A stretch of DNA of 64,000 nt, from NCBI RefSeq assembly GCF_003268635.1, contig NZ_CP029639.1, positions 611,001 through 675,000 on the forward strand, given 5' to 3'. Position 1 is the stretch's first letter. The number at the start of each line of letters is the position of its first letter. Source of the stretch: Paenibacillus sp. DCT19 (lineage in GTDB: Bacteria; Bacillota; Bacilli; Paenibacillales; Paenibacillaceae). Shown here one piece after another: positions 43,352 through 51,867 of this stretch. A program made the position numbers and the translations under genes. The notes under the pieces were generated by a model. It was given only the letters and a program-made list of their open reading frames with translations. It searched no databases and had not been told where the DNA came from.

Positions 43352-44209
43352 CTACAACAGATAATTACGGATTGCCATGGCGACGCCATCTTGTTCATTC
43401 GTACCTGTAATCACGTCAGCGATGGCTTGAATATGAGGTTCGGCGTTGCCCATCGCGATACCGAGTCCTGCCCATTGCAGCATATCCAGATCGTTGTCAT
43501 AATCTCCGGCAACGGCGACCTCTTCACGTTTGATTCCTGAATAACGGCACACTCGTTCAAGCGCATCACGTTTGCTGATCCCGGCTGCATTGACGTCGAA
43601 TCGCAAGCGACCTGTTTTGGTACATTGGAACATGGCCGACGACTCGAGCTTGTCATATATCCGTTCGCGGGCAGCAAGGTCGGTGCAAATGACGGCAGCT
43701 TTGTAGATCATGCCAGGCATGTTGGTTACAAATGCTCGGAAATCTGATCCGACTTCGACCAACTGAATCAGCTCAGTTTGTTCTTTATAATGCTCCTCCG
43801 TCAATGGTAGTTCAGGTCGCACGACTACATTATTTAAGGACCAATTTCGATTCGTATCGTTGATTTGCTGGACGTATAGGACGTTATAGCCATAAAAGTG
43901 AACATAGGCACCTTCTTCTTCAATCACATCCAGCATGTATAACAGGGAAGCTGTATCGAGCGGGAATCCTTCAATCATTTGTCCTGTCTTTGCATCAACG
44001 GTGACTGCACCATTAAGTGCGACCAGGGTGAAATTCAATGGAATTTCTCTTGCGTGCAGCCATACAGAGGCTGGAAATCGTCCGGATGCAATAGTGACGG
44101 CAACCTCTTCCGCCATGAGCTGCTGAATGGAGCTACGCGTTTCTGGTGTAATGATTTTGTCTGGATTCAACATCGTTCCGTCCAGATCAAGAGCAAGCAA
44201 TTTATGCAA
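43352..44209 (-). CDS. Cof-type HAD-superfamily phosphatase (second copy)
   Basis: A 285-residue cytosolic phosphohydrolase: motif I LLALDLDGTMLNPDK, motif II VTIASGRFP, and motif IV VAGDYDNDLDMLQWAG. The cap domain and length match Cof-type enzymes acting on sugar phosphates. TTG start at 44209, nine bases after GGAAGG; an ATG at 44218 abuts that site. It lies between the binding-protein gene and the metallo-hydrolase gene. Two different Cof enzymes in one importer operon is unusual. Confidence 0.92.
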   Translation of the reverse strand: MHKLLALDLDGTMLNPDKIITPETRSSIQQLMAEEVAVTIASGRFPASVWLHAREIPLNFTLVALNGAVTVDAKTGQMIEGFPLDTASLLYMLDVIEEEGAYVHFYGYNVLYVQQINDTNRNWSLNNVVVRPELPLTEEHYKEQTELIQLVEVGSDFRAFVTNMPGMIYKAAVICTDLAARERIYDKLESSAMFQCTKTGRLRFDVNAAGISKRDALERVCRYSGIKREEVAVAGDYDNDLDMLQWAGLGIAMGNAEPHIQAIADVITGTNEQDGVAMAIRNYLL

Positions 44210-44235
44210 TACAACCATTCCTTCCTATCAGTGGA

Positions 44236-44970
44236 TCATACGGTATACATGCGCAGTGGTTCGGGAATGTCTACCGGTCCATGGAAGGTACGGCTCGCTT
44301 CATCACGCATGGACTCTAGATTGCCATCGCCAGGCAGATGCACCAGCACGAGCTGCTTCACATTGGCTTGTCCAGCAATCATACCTGCCTGCATCGCGTT
44401 CATATGTCCTTTACCTGTGGTATGCACGCTTCCCTCGCAGATCGTTGCTTCGCACAGGAAGATGTCTGCATCACGGGCGAGCTCGATTAAGGCATCACAG
44501 TATGAGGTATCACCGGAATACACCAGCACCTTACCCTTATAAGTGATCTTGATCGCATAACAAGTGATGGTATGCTCAACATGCACAAATTCGATATCCG
44601 CTCCTGCCAGACGAACTTTGGTGGAAGGATCAATTGCGATCACTTCGGTATGTTCGCTGTATAAGTTGTGCAACATGTCGACGGGATCACTTGGAGCGTA
44701 GAGCTTCAGTTTTTCCTTCATACGGCCGTTGCGAATGGCACCTGCTGCGGCATATTGAAGTACACCTAGGTCGGCCATATGATCATAGTGTAGGTGAGAC
44801 AGAATCACGCCGGATATCGCTTCTACCTTGGTTTCGATAGGGAGTTTGCTCATCACGCCGCTGCCACAATCCAATAAAATTTGTCCTTCGTCTGTGGTTA
44901 CCAGATATCCTGCTGTTGCCCCACCTGCCGCAGGGTAGCCGCCCCAGTATCCAAGAATCTTTACATTCAT
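44236..44970 (-). CDS. Metallo-beta-lactamase-fold hydrolase (RNase Z/PhnP-like)
   Basis: A 244-residue dinuclear zinc hydrolase. The signature SHLHYDHMADLG gives HxHxDH, followed by His in HVEHTITCYAI, Asp in VYSGDTSYCDAL and His in VLVHLPG. The overall layout matches the small RNase Z-like/PhnP phosphodiesterase group, including YhfI-type proteins. As the first gene of an operon with an importer and two phosphatases it may open a phosphodiester or cyclic phosphate before dephosphorylation. That role is inferred. GAGGTG precedes the ATG. Confidence 0.9.
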   Translation of the reverse strand: MNVKILGYWGGYPAAGGATAGYLVTTDEGQILLDCGSGVMSKLPIETKVEAISGVILSHLHYDHMADLGVLQYAAAGAIRNGRMKEKLKLYAPSDPVDMLHNLYSEHTEVIAIDPSTKVRLAGADIEFVHVEHTITCYAIKITYKGKVLVYSGDTSYCDALIELARDADIFLCEATICEGSVHTTGKGHMNAMQAGMIAGQANVKQLVLVHLPGDGNLESMRDEASRTFHGPVDIPEPLRMYTV

Positions 44971-45006
44971 TTTTGCACCTCAGTCTGTCTTGATCTGCAG
45001 TCATTT

Positions 45007-45090
45007 ACAAATGTTCTGTGCTGTTACAATTGTTCTGAACAGTTCTCATTGTAAGGACACTTTATTACTTGGATGTCAAAGGAATGTCAA
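45007..45090 (-). promoter_or_regulatory. Promoter of the importer operon with downstream repeats
   Basis: Minus strand TTGACA (45090-45085), 17-base spacer, TAATAA (45067-45062). Downstream are two direct repeats ACAAWTGTTCTG (45007-45018 and 45026-45037) and an overlapping GAACAGTTC-like palindrome. They lie at about +18 to +48, a good place for repression by the adjacent SorC-type regulator. Confidence 0.7.
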
Positions 45091-45126
45091 ACTTGTGTAA
45101 AGCCGAACTGGAAATATGTACCTTGC

Positions 45127-45155
45127 TTGACACTGGTGGAACGCCATTTTATATT
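45127..45155 (+). promoter_or_regulatory. Promoter of the SorC-type regulator gene
   Basis: TTGACA at 45127-45132, 17-base spacer, TATATT at 45150-45155; divergent from the importer promoter and 47 bases before the GTG start. Confidence 0.8.
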
Positions 45156-45202
45156 GGGACATGTGTACGCACGGAACTATAAAGTAAAAGGCGGACTTGT
45201 AT

Positions 45203-46161
45203 GTGAATATAGACGAGCGCAAAAATCTGGTCAGAGTATGTAAGATGTATTATTACGAATCGTGGACACAAGAGAAGATCGCGGAGAAGCTAGGGTATCG
45301 AGACCAGTAATCTCCAAAATGCTGCAACGTGCCAAGGACGAAGGTATTATTGAAATTGTTATTCATGATGATGATCGCGAGATTACGAATTTGGAGAAAG
45401 AACTTGAAAATACATTTGAATTGAAACAGGTTCTGGTCGTTCCGACCAAGGATCTGAACAAGGAATTGGTCTCGAGTGCGGTTGGCAGAGCGGCTGCCCA
45501 ATTTGTGCAAAAGTTGATCAAAAACGGGGATCGGGTCGGCGTTTCCTGGGGTAACACCTTGTATCAGATGGTTAGAGAATTTCCGCTCGAAAAAAAAGAG
45601 AACGTCAAAATCATCCCACTTGTCGGAGGTACAGGCAATTCTCGCAATGAGATGCACTCTAATCAGATTGCGTATGAGTTATCCAAGAAAATGGGTGTTA
45701 CGTGCGAAACGTTATATGCACCTGCTGTGGTAGAGACGGAAGAATTACGCGAGCAGATCGTAGGCATGGCGAATATTGCGGAGGTTCTGCGGGAGGGTGA
45801 ACGAATTGATCTTGCACTAGTGGGCATTGGCAATCCCTTTTCCATGTCTACGATGGAAAGATCGGGTTACCTTAACGAGCAAGTGTTATCCGAACTTAAA
45901 CTGTTGAACACGGTTGCAGATATTAACTCAGTATTTATAACGCGAGATGGGTCGATTGCTGGACACCCCATTAACCGCAAAGTCATTGGACTTGGACTAG
46001 AACAATTGAAAAAGGCTCGAACGGTAGTCGGTATGGCTTTTGGTTTGCACAAAATTGAATGTATCCTCGCTTCCTTACATGGCAAGTACATCAATATGTT
46101 AATCACGGATGAGTCCACAGCCAGACGTATACTGGACGATTGTCGAAATAGTAGGAACTAA
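45203..46161 (+). CDS. SorC/DeoR-type sugar-binding regulator, frameshifted as read
   Basis: A transcriptional regulator with an N-terminal helix-turn-helix and a C-terminal sugar-phosphate-binding domain. The GTG frame from 45203 reads NIDERKNLVRVCKMYYYESW, TQEKIAEKLG and then meets a stop. One more G in the run at 45293-45295 joins it to SRPVISKMLQRAKDEGIIEI and the effector domain (VGVSWGNTLYQMV, LVGGTG, GIGNPFSMSTM). The restored length is 319 residues. It is divergent from the importer operon with two phosphatases, whose phosphorylated substrate would suit this regulator class. Confidence 0.9.
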
Positions 46162-46253
46162 CCGCAAGCTAGATAAGAAAATGATACAGATAAAAGCGAT
46201 AATAGATCATAACTTTTTTCAAGATGATAGTAATTAACATCATTAATCGTTAA

Positions 46254-46292
46254 AACAACCTGAGTCCGATTATTTAGGATTCAGGTTGTTTC
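46254..46292. terminator. Convergent terminator
   Basis: AACAACCTGAGTCC pairs with GGATTCAGGTTGTT around a 9-base loop, A-rich left and T-rich right. Confidence 0.85.
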
Positions 46293-46304
46293 GTATAGAT
46301 AACA

Positions 46305-46937
46305 TCAAAATAATTCAATGAGTCCATTCACGAACTCATACACAAAATAAAGAGAGAACCCAAGCAACATAATGCCCGCGATGACTGAAACCCAGCGAAT
46401 CATTTGGCGACTCATTACTTTTCTTGTTACTGACACAATGGACAGCAGCCCTAGATCGTGAATCAAAATCCCGCTCATCACCCCAAATGCTGCAATGGCA
46501 AAGCTCCCGGAGTGGGAAGAACTATAGGACTGAGTTAGAACGGCTCCGAATACGGAAACCCAAAATACCAGGTTACCCGGTGATACTGCAACAAGCAAAC
46601 CATTTCGATATGTACTAAAAAATGATTTCTGTGTTTTCTCATCTGCTGGGGTGATATCTTTATCGGCATTTTTGATTGAATCGCAACCGAGATATGCGAG
46701 GAATCCTGCACCTACAATCCACAGCGGAGTTTGAACATACGGTAAGGCGAGCACGGAAGCGAAGCCGAAGTAGAGAGCCAGTATAAGCAAAATATCCACC
46801 GTCATGCCACCAATTCCGACTGCCCATCCATGAATGAATCCATTTTTCAATCCTTGCTTGGTCATTTCTACTGTAATTGCTCCAACAGGCATCGCTATGG
46901 CAAGACCGATTAGAAAATACTTAAGATAAATATCCAT
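46305..46937 (-). CDS. LysE-family amino acid exporter
   Basis: A 210-residue, six-helix membrane protein. IGLAIAMPVGAITVEMTKQGLKNGFIHGWAVGIGGMT is typical of the LysE/RhtB family N-terminus, and VSPGNLVFWVSVFGAVL matches the conserved mid-section. It would export an amino acid or derivative; the substrate cannot be read. It stands alone, divergent from the DUF421 gene. Confidence 0.9.
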   Translation of the reverse strand: MDIYLKYFLIGLAIAMPVGAITVEMTKQGLKNGFIHGWAVGIGGMTVDILLILALYFGFASVLALPYVQTPLWIVGAGFLAYLGCDSIKNADKDITPADEKTQKSFFSTYRNGLLVAVSPGNLVFWVSVFGAVLTQSYSSSHSGSFAIAAFGVMSGILIHDLGLLSIVSVTRKVMSRQMIRWVSVIAGIMLLGFSLYFVYEFVNGLIELF

Positions 46938-47176
46938 TGAACTTACCTTTTCCCTTCATATGTATGATTCTATTTCATTGCTGTAAAGCAAAAACGTATT
47001 TTTAAATTTACAATATACGTCACGTAATATCAAGCTAATTGAGAGAGATTTTCATTTACCGAAACGTTTGAATTGAAAGGATATCATATCCTGTGCATAC
47101 ATCATGAATGTCGTGGTAATTATAACCTTTACAAGCGTCGCCAACACAGTTAATCCACAGGAATGGAGCATTCAAC

Positions 47177-48034
47177 GTGCCAGAATGGTTAGAGGTCACA
47201 TTTCGAACGTTAGCTGCAGTAACAGTTCTGTTTTTCATTACGAAAATTCTAGGAAAGCGCCAAATTTCTGAATTGTCTTTGTTTGAGTATATTACGGGGA
47301 TTACCTTAGGTAATTTGGTGGGGTATATTTCGTTAGATACAGATACAAAGTGGTATTTAGGTTTTCTTGCGGTATTTGTATGGGTTTCCGTGTCTGCAGG
47401 TGCGGAGTACTTAACGATGAAAAGTAAAAAGTTTCGGGATATTGTAGACGGGAAATCAACAATTCTTATTGAAAATGGAGCAGTGATCGAAAAAGCTCTA
47501 GCGAAAGAACGCTTGACGATTGATGAATTTCTGGAGCAGCTTCGTAAAAAAGATGTGTTTCGAGTTGCCGATGTTGAGTTTGCCGTAATGGAACAGAGTG
47601 GAGATATCAGTGTCATGTTAAAAAAAGAGTATCAACCCCTTACAGCCAACGCATTGGGCTATCATATATCTTCTGAAAAGGAACCCAGAACAATCATTAT
47701 GGATGGGCATATCTTGCCAGATACTTTACAAGTAACAGGATATAATGAAGATTGGGTACAAAAAGAGCTACGCAAGCTTGGCTTGAATTTGGGACAAGTC
47801 TCGATTGGTCAGGTGGATAGCAAGGGAGAACTTACAATACAGACAGGTACAGATTCTTTGCCTAAACCGGCAAATTCCAATCCAAAGGATCAAATAACGG
47901 AGTTAGTTACAAGACTGCAGGATGATTTAATGATGAAAAAACAACTTGCATCCAATGATAAGGATCGTCTCAAATATCAAGAAGCACTAGACCAATTTCA
48001 AACGGCAATGCATGCTTATCAAAAACAACAATAA
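47177..48034 (+). CDS. DUF421 (YetF-type) membrane protein
   Basis: A 285-residue protein with three N-terminal membrane helices and a cytosolic two-part domain. The family motifs are FFITKILGKRQISELSLFEYITGITLGNLVGYISLD and, after the helices, IENGAVIEKALAKERLTIDEF followed by LRKKDVFRVADVEFAVME. An extra C-terminal tail (residues 220-285) is charged and coiled-coil-like. GTG start behind GGAATGGAG. Bacillus relatives occur in spores or on stress regulons; function unclear. Confidence 0.9.
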   Translation: MPEWLEVTFRTLAAVTVLFFITKILGKRQISELSLFEYITGITLGNLVGYISLDTDTKWYLGFLAVFVWVSVSAGAEYLTMKSKKFRDIVDGKSTILIENGAVIEKALAKERLTIDEFLEQLRKKDVFRVADVEFAVMEQSGDISVMLKKEYQPLTANALGYHISSEKEPRTIIMDGHILPDTLQVTGYNEDWVQKELRKLGLNLGQVSIGQVDSKGELTIQTGTDSLPKPANSNPKDQITELVTRLQDDLMMKKQLASNDKDRLKYQEALDQFQTAMHAYQKQQ

Positions 48035-48053
48035 TCACACCTTACGTAGATGA

Positions 48054-48090
48054 AGTCGTTGATTGATCTTTCAATCAATGACTTTTTTTT
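48054..48090 (+). terminator. Terminator after the DUF421 gene
   Basis: GTCGTTGATTGA pairs with TCAATCAATGAC around TCTT, followed by eight T residues. Confidence 0.92.
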
Positions 48091-48121
48091 GTTGATAATC
48101 AGATGCAATTACAAATAACCG

Positions 48122-48186
48122 TTGACAACAAATAAGTTGTAACATATATTATTACAAGTATAAGTTGTAACTTTAATTATTACAAC
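48122..48186 (+). promoter_or_regulatory. Azoreductase promoter with tandem palindromic operators
   Basis: TTGACA at 48122-48127, 17-base spacer, TATATT at 48145-48150. Two tandem inverted repeats of TTGTAA-N9-or-10-TTACAA follow: 48136-48158 (over the -10) and 48164-48186 (GTTGTAA/TTACAAC, perfect), centres 28 bases apart. Repression by the Rrf2 protein encoded at 49644 is the simplest reading. Confidence 0.85.
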
Positions 48187-48222
48187 AAATCACACTAAAT
48201 TTGAATAAAAGGATTGATACTA

Positions 48223-48861
48223 ATGACGAAAGTACTTTTTATTACCGCACATCCCCTTGAAGAATCCACATCGTATAGCCTAACTGTAGGTAAAGCATTT
48301 ATCGAAGCTTACAAGGAGGCTAATCCTGAAGATGAGATTGTGAACATTGATTTGTACCAAGAGTATATCCCTCATATTGATGCACATGTTTTTAGTGGCT
48401 GGGGCAAGCTGCGCTCTGGAACTGAATTTGCTCAACTCTCAAGCGATGAACAAGCGAAGGTAAAGCGTCTAGCAGAATTGTCTGATCAATTTATTGAGGC
48501 GGACAAGTATGTGTTTGTAACTCCTTTCTGGAACTTCTCATATCCTCCAGTGATGAAAGCCTATATTGATGCTGTCTCTGTAGCGGGGAAATCTTTCCGT
48601 TATTCAGAAGAGGGACAACCTATTGGCCTACTAACTGATAAAAAAGCAATTCATATTCAAGCACGAGGTGGCTTCTACTCTGACAGTCCTGCGAATGAGC
48701 TTGAGATGGGGCATCGTCACCTTCAAGTCATCATGAAATTCTTCGGAGTACCTTCATTCGAAGGTCTGTTTATTGAAGGACATAATAAAGCGAAGGACAA
48801 GGCACAAGAGATCAAAGAAAACGCCATCGAGAGAGCGAAAGATCTGGCTAAAACATTCTAA
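48223..48861 (+). CDS. azoR: FMN-dependent NADH-azoreductase
   Basis: A 212-residue flavodoxin-like enzyme that reduces quinones and azo compounds. The N-terminal FMN phosphate loop region is [41 protein letters not shown] is the family active-site stretch; HIQARGGFY and [14 protein letters not shown] complete the pattern. The ATG at 48223 follows AAAGG; a TTG at 48214 is in frame. First gene of an operon with a DsbA-like protein, under tandem operators, suggesting induction by electrophiles or quinones. Confidence 0.92.
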   Translation: MTKVLFITAHPLEESTSYSLTVGKAFIEAYKEANPEDEIVNIDLYQEYIPHIDAHVFSGWGKLRSGTEFAQLSSDEQAKVKRLAELSDQFIEADKYVFVTPFWNFSYPPVMKAYIDAVSVAGKSFRYSEEGQPIGLLTDKKAIHIQARGGFYSDSPANELEMGHRHLQVIMKFFGVPSFEGLFIEGHNKAKDKAQEIKENAIERAKDLAKTF

Positions 48862-48877
48862 AATGGAGTTGTTGTGA

Positions 48878-49507
48878 ATGATGACAAATAAGGATATTTC
48901 TCTAATCTATGTGTGGGATGCATATTGTGGATGGTGTTATGGATTCTCCAATAGCCTACGGACATTTCATCAAAATCACTTAGAATTACCGATCGAAGTG
49001 TTGTCGGGTGGTCTTTTTATAGATGATCGCAGTCAAGCAATGGCAGCATATCCACATATTCCAGAAGCCAATAAACGAATTGCTCAGCTTACTGGCGCGG
49101 AGTTTGGTGCTCCGTACAATAAACTTGTAAATGACGGTACATTTATTATGGATAGTGAGGCAGCGGCTATTGGATTTTCCGCTTTACGTTCCTTGGCACC
49201 AGAACAAGAAGTGAATCTAGCGGCTGCAATGCAGCGTGCATTTTATTATGAGGGTAAGAGTCTCAGTGATATACAAACGTATCAAGACATTGCCAAGCAA
49301 CTCAATCTGGATGAGCAGAAAGTGATCGATAGAATTATAAATCCAGAGACACGAGATCTTGTCCAGCAAGAATTCGTAGCAGCTAGTAACCTTGGGGCGA
49401 GAAGTTACCCAACTCTTTTCTTGAAAAAAGATAATACCTTGTATCCTTTAGGCGGCGGCGCAATGACCGCTGATAAGTTAGAAGAAAATTATGCTCAGTT
49501 AATCTGA
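48878..49507 (+). CDS. DsbA-family thiol oxidoreductase (FrnE/PDI-like), cytosolic
   Basis: A 209-residue thioredoxin-fold protein with an inserted helical domain. The active site is YCGWCYGF (CGWC) and the cis-Pro loop is SYPTLFL. There is no signal peptide, so it acts in the cytosol, as for FrnE/DsbA-like proteins linked to oxidative stress. It follows the azoreductase by 16 bases and shares its promoter, giving a thiol/quinone stress operon. Confidence 0.9.
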   Translation: MMTNKDISLIYVWDAYCGWCYGFSNSLRTFHQNHLELPIEVLSGGLFIDDRSQAMAAYPHIPEANKRIAQLTGAEFGAPYNKLVNDGTFIMDSEAAAIGFSALRSLAPEQEVNLAAAMQRAFYYEGKSLSDIQTYQDIAKQLNLDEQKVIDRIINPETRDLVQQEFVAASNLGARSYPTLFLKKDNTLYPLGGGAMTADKLEENYAQLI

Positions 49508-49643
49508 TTCAACCTAAAAAATGAGACTCATTGTAACATGCTAAATAGCTGTTAGAATGTTAATATAGCTTCCTCAGAAATTCTAATTTTTAATACAATA
49601 GTTCAATCGTAACGCACTTATTTTGTATCATTGGGGTGAAAAT

Positions 49644-50071
49644 ATGTCCGTAAGCTCTCGGTTTTATATAGGAATACACATTTTGTCGTTGTTGGAAGTC
49701 AATAAAGAAGGAAATAACTCATCTGAGATGATTGCAGATAGCGTTAATACACACCCTGTAATTGTTCGAAAAGTGATGGGATGTTAAAAAAATCAGGATT
49801 AGTGCATGTAACCCGTGGAAAAGCAGGGGCTACACTTGCACGAGATCTAAGTGAAATCACATTGTTCGACGTGTACACAGCAGTAAATGCAGTGAATGAC
49901 AATAATCTCTTCAATATTCAAGAGAAGCCAAACCCCGATTGTCCGGTGGGGAAAAACCTTCAAGGAACGATCGAACCTATTTTTTCATTGGCACAGAGAG
50001 CACTGGAGAAAGTACTTGAGAATGTAACGTTACAAGATATAGTAGTTGATTTGGATAAGGATTCGGATTGA
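49644..50071 (+). CDS. Rrf2-family transcriptional regulator, frameshifted as read
   Basis: The frame from ATG 49644 reads VSSRFYIGIHILSLLEV, then SSEMIADSVNTHPVIVRKVM, the Rrf2 winged helix. It meets a stop three codons later because a G is missing from the run at 49778-49780. With one more G it continues MLKKSGLVHVTRGKAGATLAR and ARDLSEITLFDVYTAV to 50071, 142 residues. A Cys occurs near the C-terminus (NPDCPVG) but not the three-Cys Fe-S set of IscR/NsrR, so a YwnA/CymR-like redox or ligand sensor is more likely. Candidate repressor of the azoreductase operon. Confidence 0.87.
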
Positions 50072-50137
50072 GTTTACTGAGAAAGCAATCTTTTTCTATA
50101 TGAAATTTGAATAAAACATCCATTACAAGTGTTAATA

Positions 50138-50171
50138 AGGCCGCTAATCCTATGATTAGCGGTCTTTTTTT
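50138..50171 (+). terminator. Terminator after the Rrf2 gene
   Basis: GGCCGCTAATC with GATTAGCGGTC, 4-base loop, followed by a run of T. Confidence 0.92.
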
Positions 50172-50268
50172 GCATCAGAGTATTTCATGCCTTGCTGCAC
50201 AAACAAGTCAATAGCTCTAAAGGGTAATTTGGATCATTTTCATAGATTAGTTGAAAAGGGGTGACTGT

Positions 50269-50330
50269 TCCTTGACTATTTCATGTCAAGGAAGTGACTG
50301 CAATTGTGTCATTCACAATTGTAGATATAA
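50269..50330 (+). promoter_or_regulatory. cyd operon promoter with two palindromes
   Basis: TATAAT at 50325-50330 with TTGTGT at 50303-50308 (16-base spacer). A perfect palindrome CAATTGTG-N5-CACAATTG (50300-50320) covers the -35, and a second perfect one CCTTGAC-N8-GTCAAGG (50269-50290) sits at about -60. The first has Rex-like half-sites but a spacing of five rather than eight. Confidence 0.75.
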
Positions 50331-50502
50331 TAATTTTATATATCACGATGGTATGTATAGGACTGCGAGAGTAGGATAATTTAAGCATTAGCCATGTTGA
50401 TTATCTCGGAATGCACCTTTATATCTTGATATGTGAAATTTTTCTCGTACTTTATTGTGTATTGAATCCTTAATCGAAAATGAAAACGGAGGTGACAGAG
50501 GT

Positions 50503-51867
50503 ATGGAGTTAGATACGGTGTTATGGAGCAGATTGGTGACTGGCTTAACGCTTGGGTTTCACGTGATCTTTGCGACACTTGGTGTAGGTGTGCCTCTAAT
50601 GATTGCTATTGCTGAGTTCATTGGCATTCGGAAGAAGGATAACCATTACATACTTATGGCGAAAAGGTGGTCACGAGGGTTTGTCATTTCCGTGGCAGTG
50701 GGTGTCGTGACAGGTACAGCGATATCTCTACAGCTTGCCTTGGTATGGCCGAACTTTATGAAGCTGGCCGGGAATGTCATTGCATTACCGCTATTTATGG
50801 AAGTGTTCGCGTTCTTCTTCGAAGCGATTTTCCTGGGCATTTATCTGTATACATGGGATCGATTCAAGAACCCGTATATTCACTGGTTGTTGACCATCCC
50901 CGTTGTGGCCGGAGCAGGAATGTCGGCTGTTTTTATTACAACCGTGAACGGATTCATGAACCAACCTGAAGGATTTGTCATGGAGGCAGGTCAATTCATG
51001 GCGGTTAACCCTGTGCAAGCGATGCTGAATACAGCAACATTCTCCAAGGTATTCCATGTGCTAAGCTCAGCCTATTTGACGGGGGCGGCTCTACTTGCAG
51101 GGATTGCTGCCCTTGCCATGCTGAGAAAAGGTGTTACTGCGTACCACAAGAAAGGCTTGAATCTAATGATGGCTGTTGTTTTAGTATTCAGTTTGCTGAA
51201 CACACTCGCTGGAGATGTATCTGCCAAGTTTCTGGCTGAACATCAGCCTGAGAAGCTGGCAGCAGCGGAATGGCATTTTGAGACAGAGAGCGGCGCAGAT
51301 TTAATTTTACTCGGATGGCTGAATGCGGAACATGAGATTATAGGAGCTCTTCACTTGCCTAAATTGCTCAGCTTCCTCGCCTTTGGAGACTTTAATGCCG
51401 AAGTGACGGGGCTGAATGAATTCCCACCGGATGAACAGCCGCCACTGCTGGTGCATTATTTATTCGATGTGATGGCCGGAATTGGATTCGCTCTATTAGC
51501 GATCTCCAGTCTATATTTCCTACTTGTGTTCTGGAAGAAGCGTAATCAGTTCAACAAATGGATGCTTCGCCTCGTCGCGCTGAGTGCTCCACTTGCGTTT
51601 CTTGCCGTTGAGATGGGCTGGTTCTATGCAGAGGTGGGACGACAGCCATGGATTATTCGAGGATATATGCGAGTGGAAGAAGCAGCGACTTCATCACCAA
51701 GTGTGAGAATATTATTTTTCGTGTTCCTACTGTTGTACATCGTGCTCGGCGTTATATGTGCTCTTGTATTAAGACGTTTGTTTAACAATAATCCTGCTGA
51801 GGTTGAGATGGAAAAATGGCTGAAGGCGAAACAGGATCAATCCGCGGACAAAGGAGGGCATGCCTGA
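50503..51867 (+). CDS. cydA: Cytochrome bd ubiquinol oxidase subunit I
   Basis: A 454-residue membrane subunit carrying haems b558, b595 and d. LTLGFHVIFATLGVGVP holds the N-terminal haem-ligand His, TFSKVFHVLSSAYLTGA the second His, and VEMGWFYAEVGRQPWIIRG the Met ligand and the GRQPW signature. The quinol loop is of the short, Gram-positive type. The start at 50503 is set by GGAGGTGACAGAGGT; open frame extends to 50455 without support. Its stop overlaps the cydB start. The enzyme reduces oxygen with menaquinol at low oxygen. Confidence 0.96.
   Translation: MELDTVLWSRLVTGLTLGFHVIFATLGVGVPLMIAIAEFIGIRKKDNHYILMAKRWSRGFVISVAVGVVTGTAISLQLALVWPNFMKLAGNVIALPLFMEVFAFFFEAIFLGIYLYTWDRFKNPYIHWLLTIPVVAGAGMSAVFITTVNGFMNQPEGFVMEAGQFMAVNPVQAMLNTATFSKVFHVLSSAYLTGAALLAGIAALAMLRKGVTAYHKKGLNLMMAVVLVFSLLNTLAGDVSAKFLAEHQPEKLAAAEWHFETESGADLILLGWLNAEHEIIGALHLPKLLSFLAFGDFNAEVTGLNEFPPDEQPPLLVHYLFDVMAGIGFALLAISSLYFLLVFWKKRNQFNKWMLRLVALSAPLAFLAVEMGWFYAEVGRQPWIIRGYMRVEEAATSSPSVRILFFVFLLLYIVLGVICALVLRRLFNNNPAEVEMEKWLKAKQDQSADKGGHA

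Noticed and set aside
47056..47616. 186-codon minus-strand frame
   Set aside because: Antisense shadow of the well-supported DUF421 gene; no RBS and no domain.
50300..50320. Canonical Rex operator at the cyd promoter
   Set aside because: Half-sites match TTGTG/CACAA but the spacing is five instead of eight bases, so Rex binding cannot be claimed.
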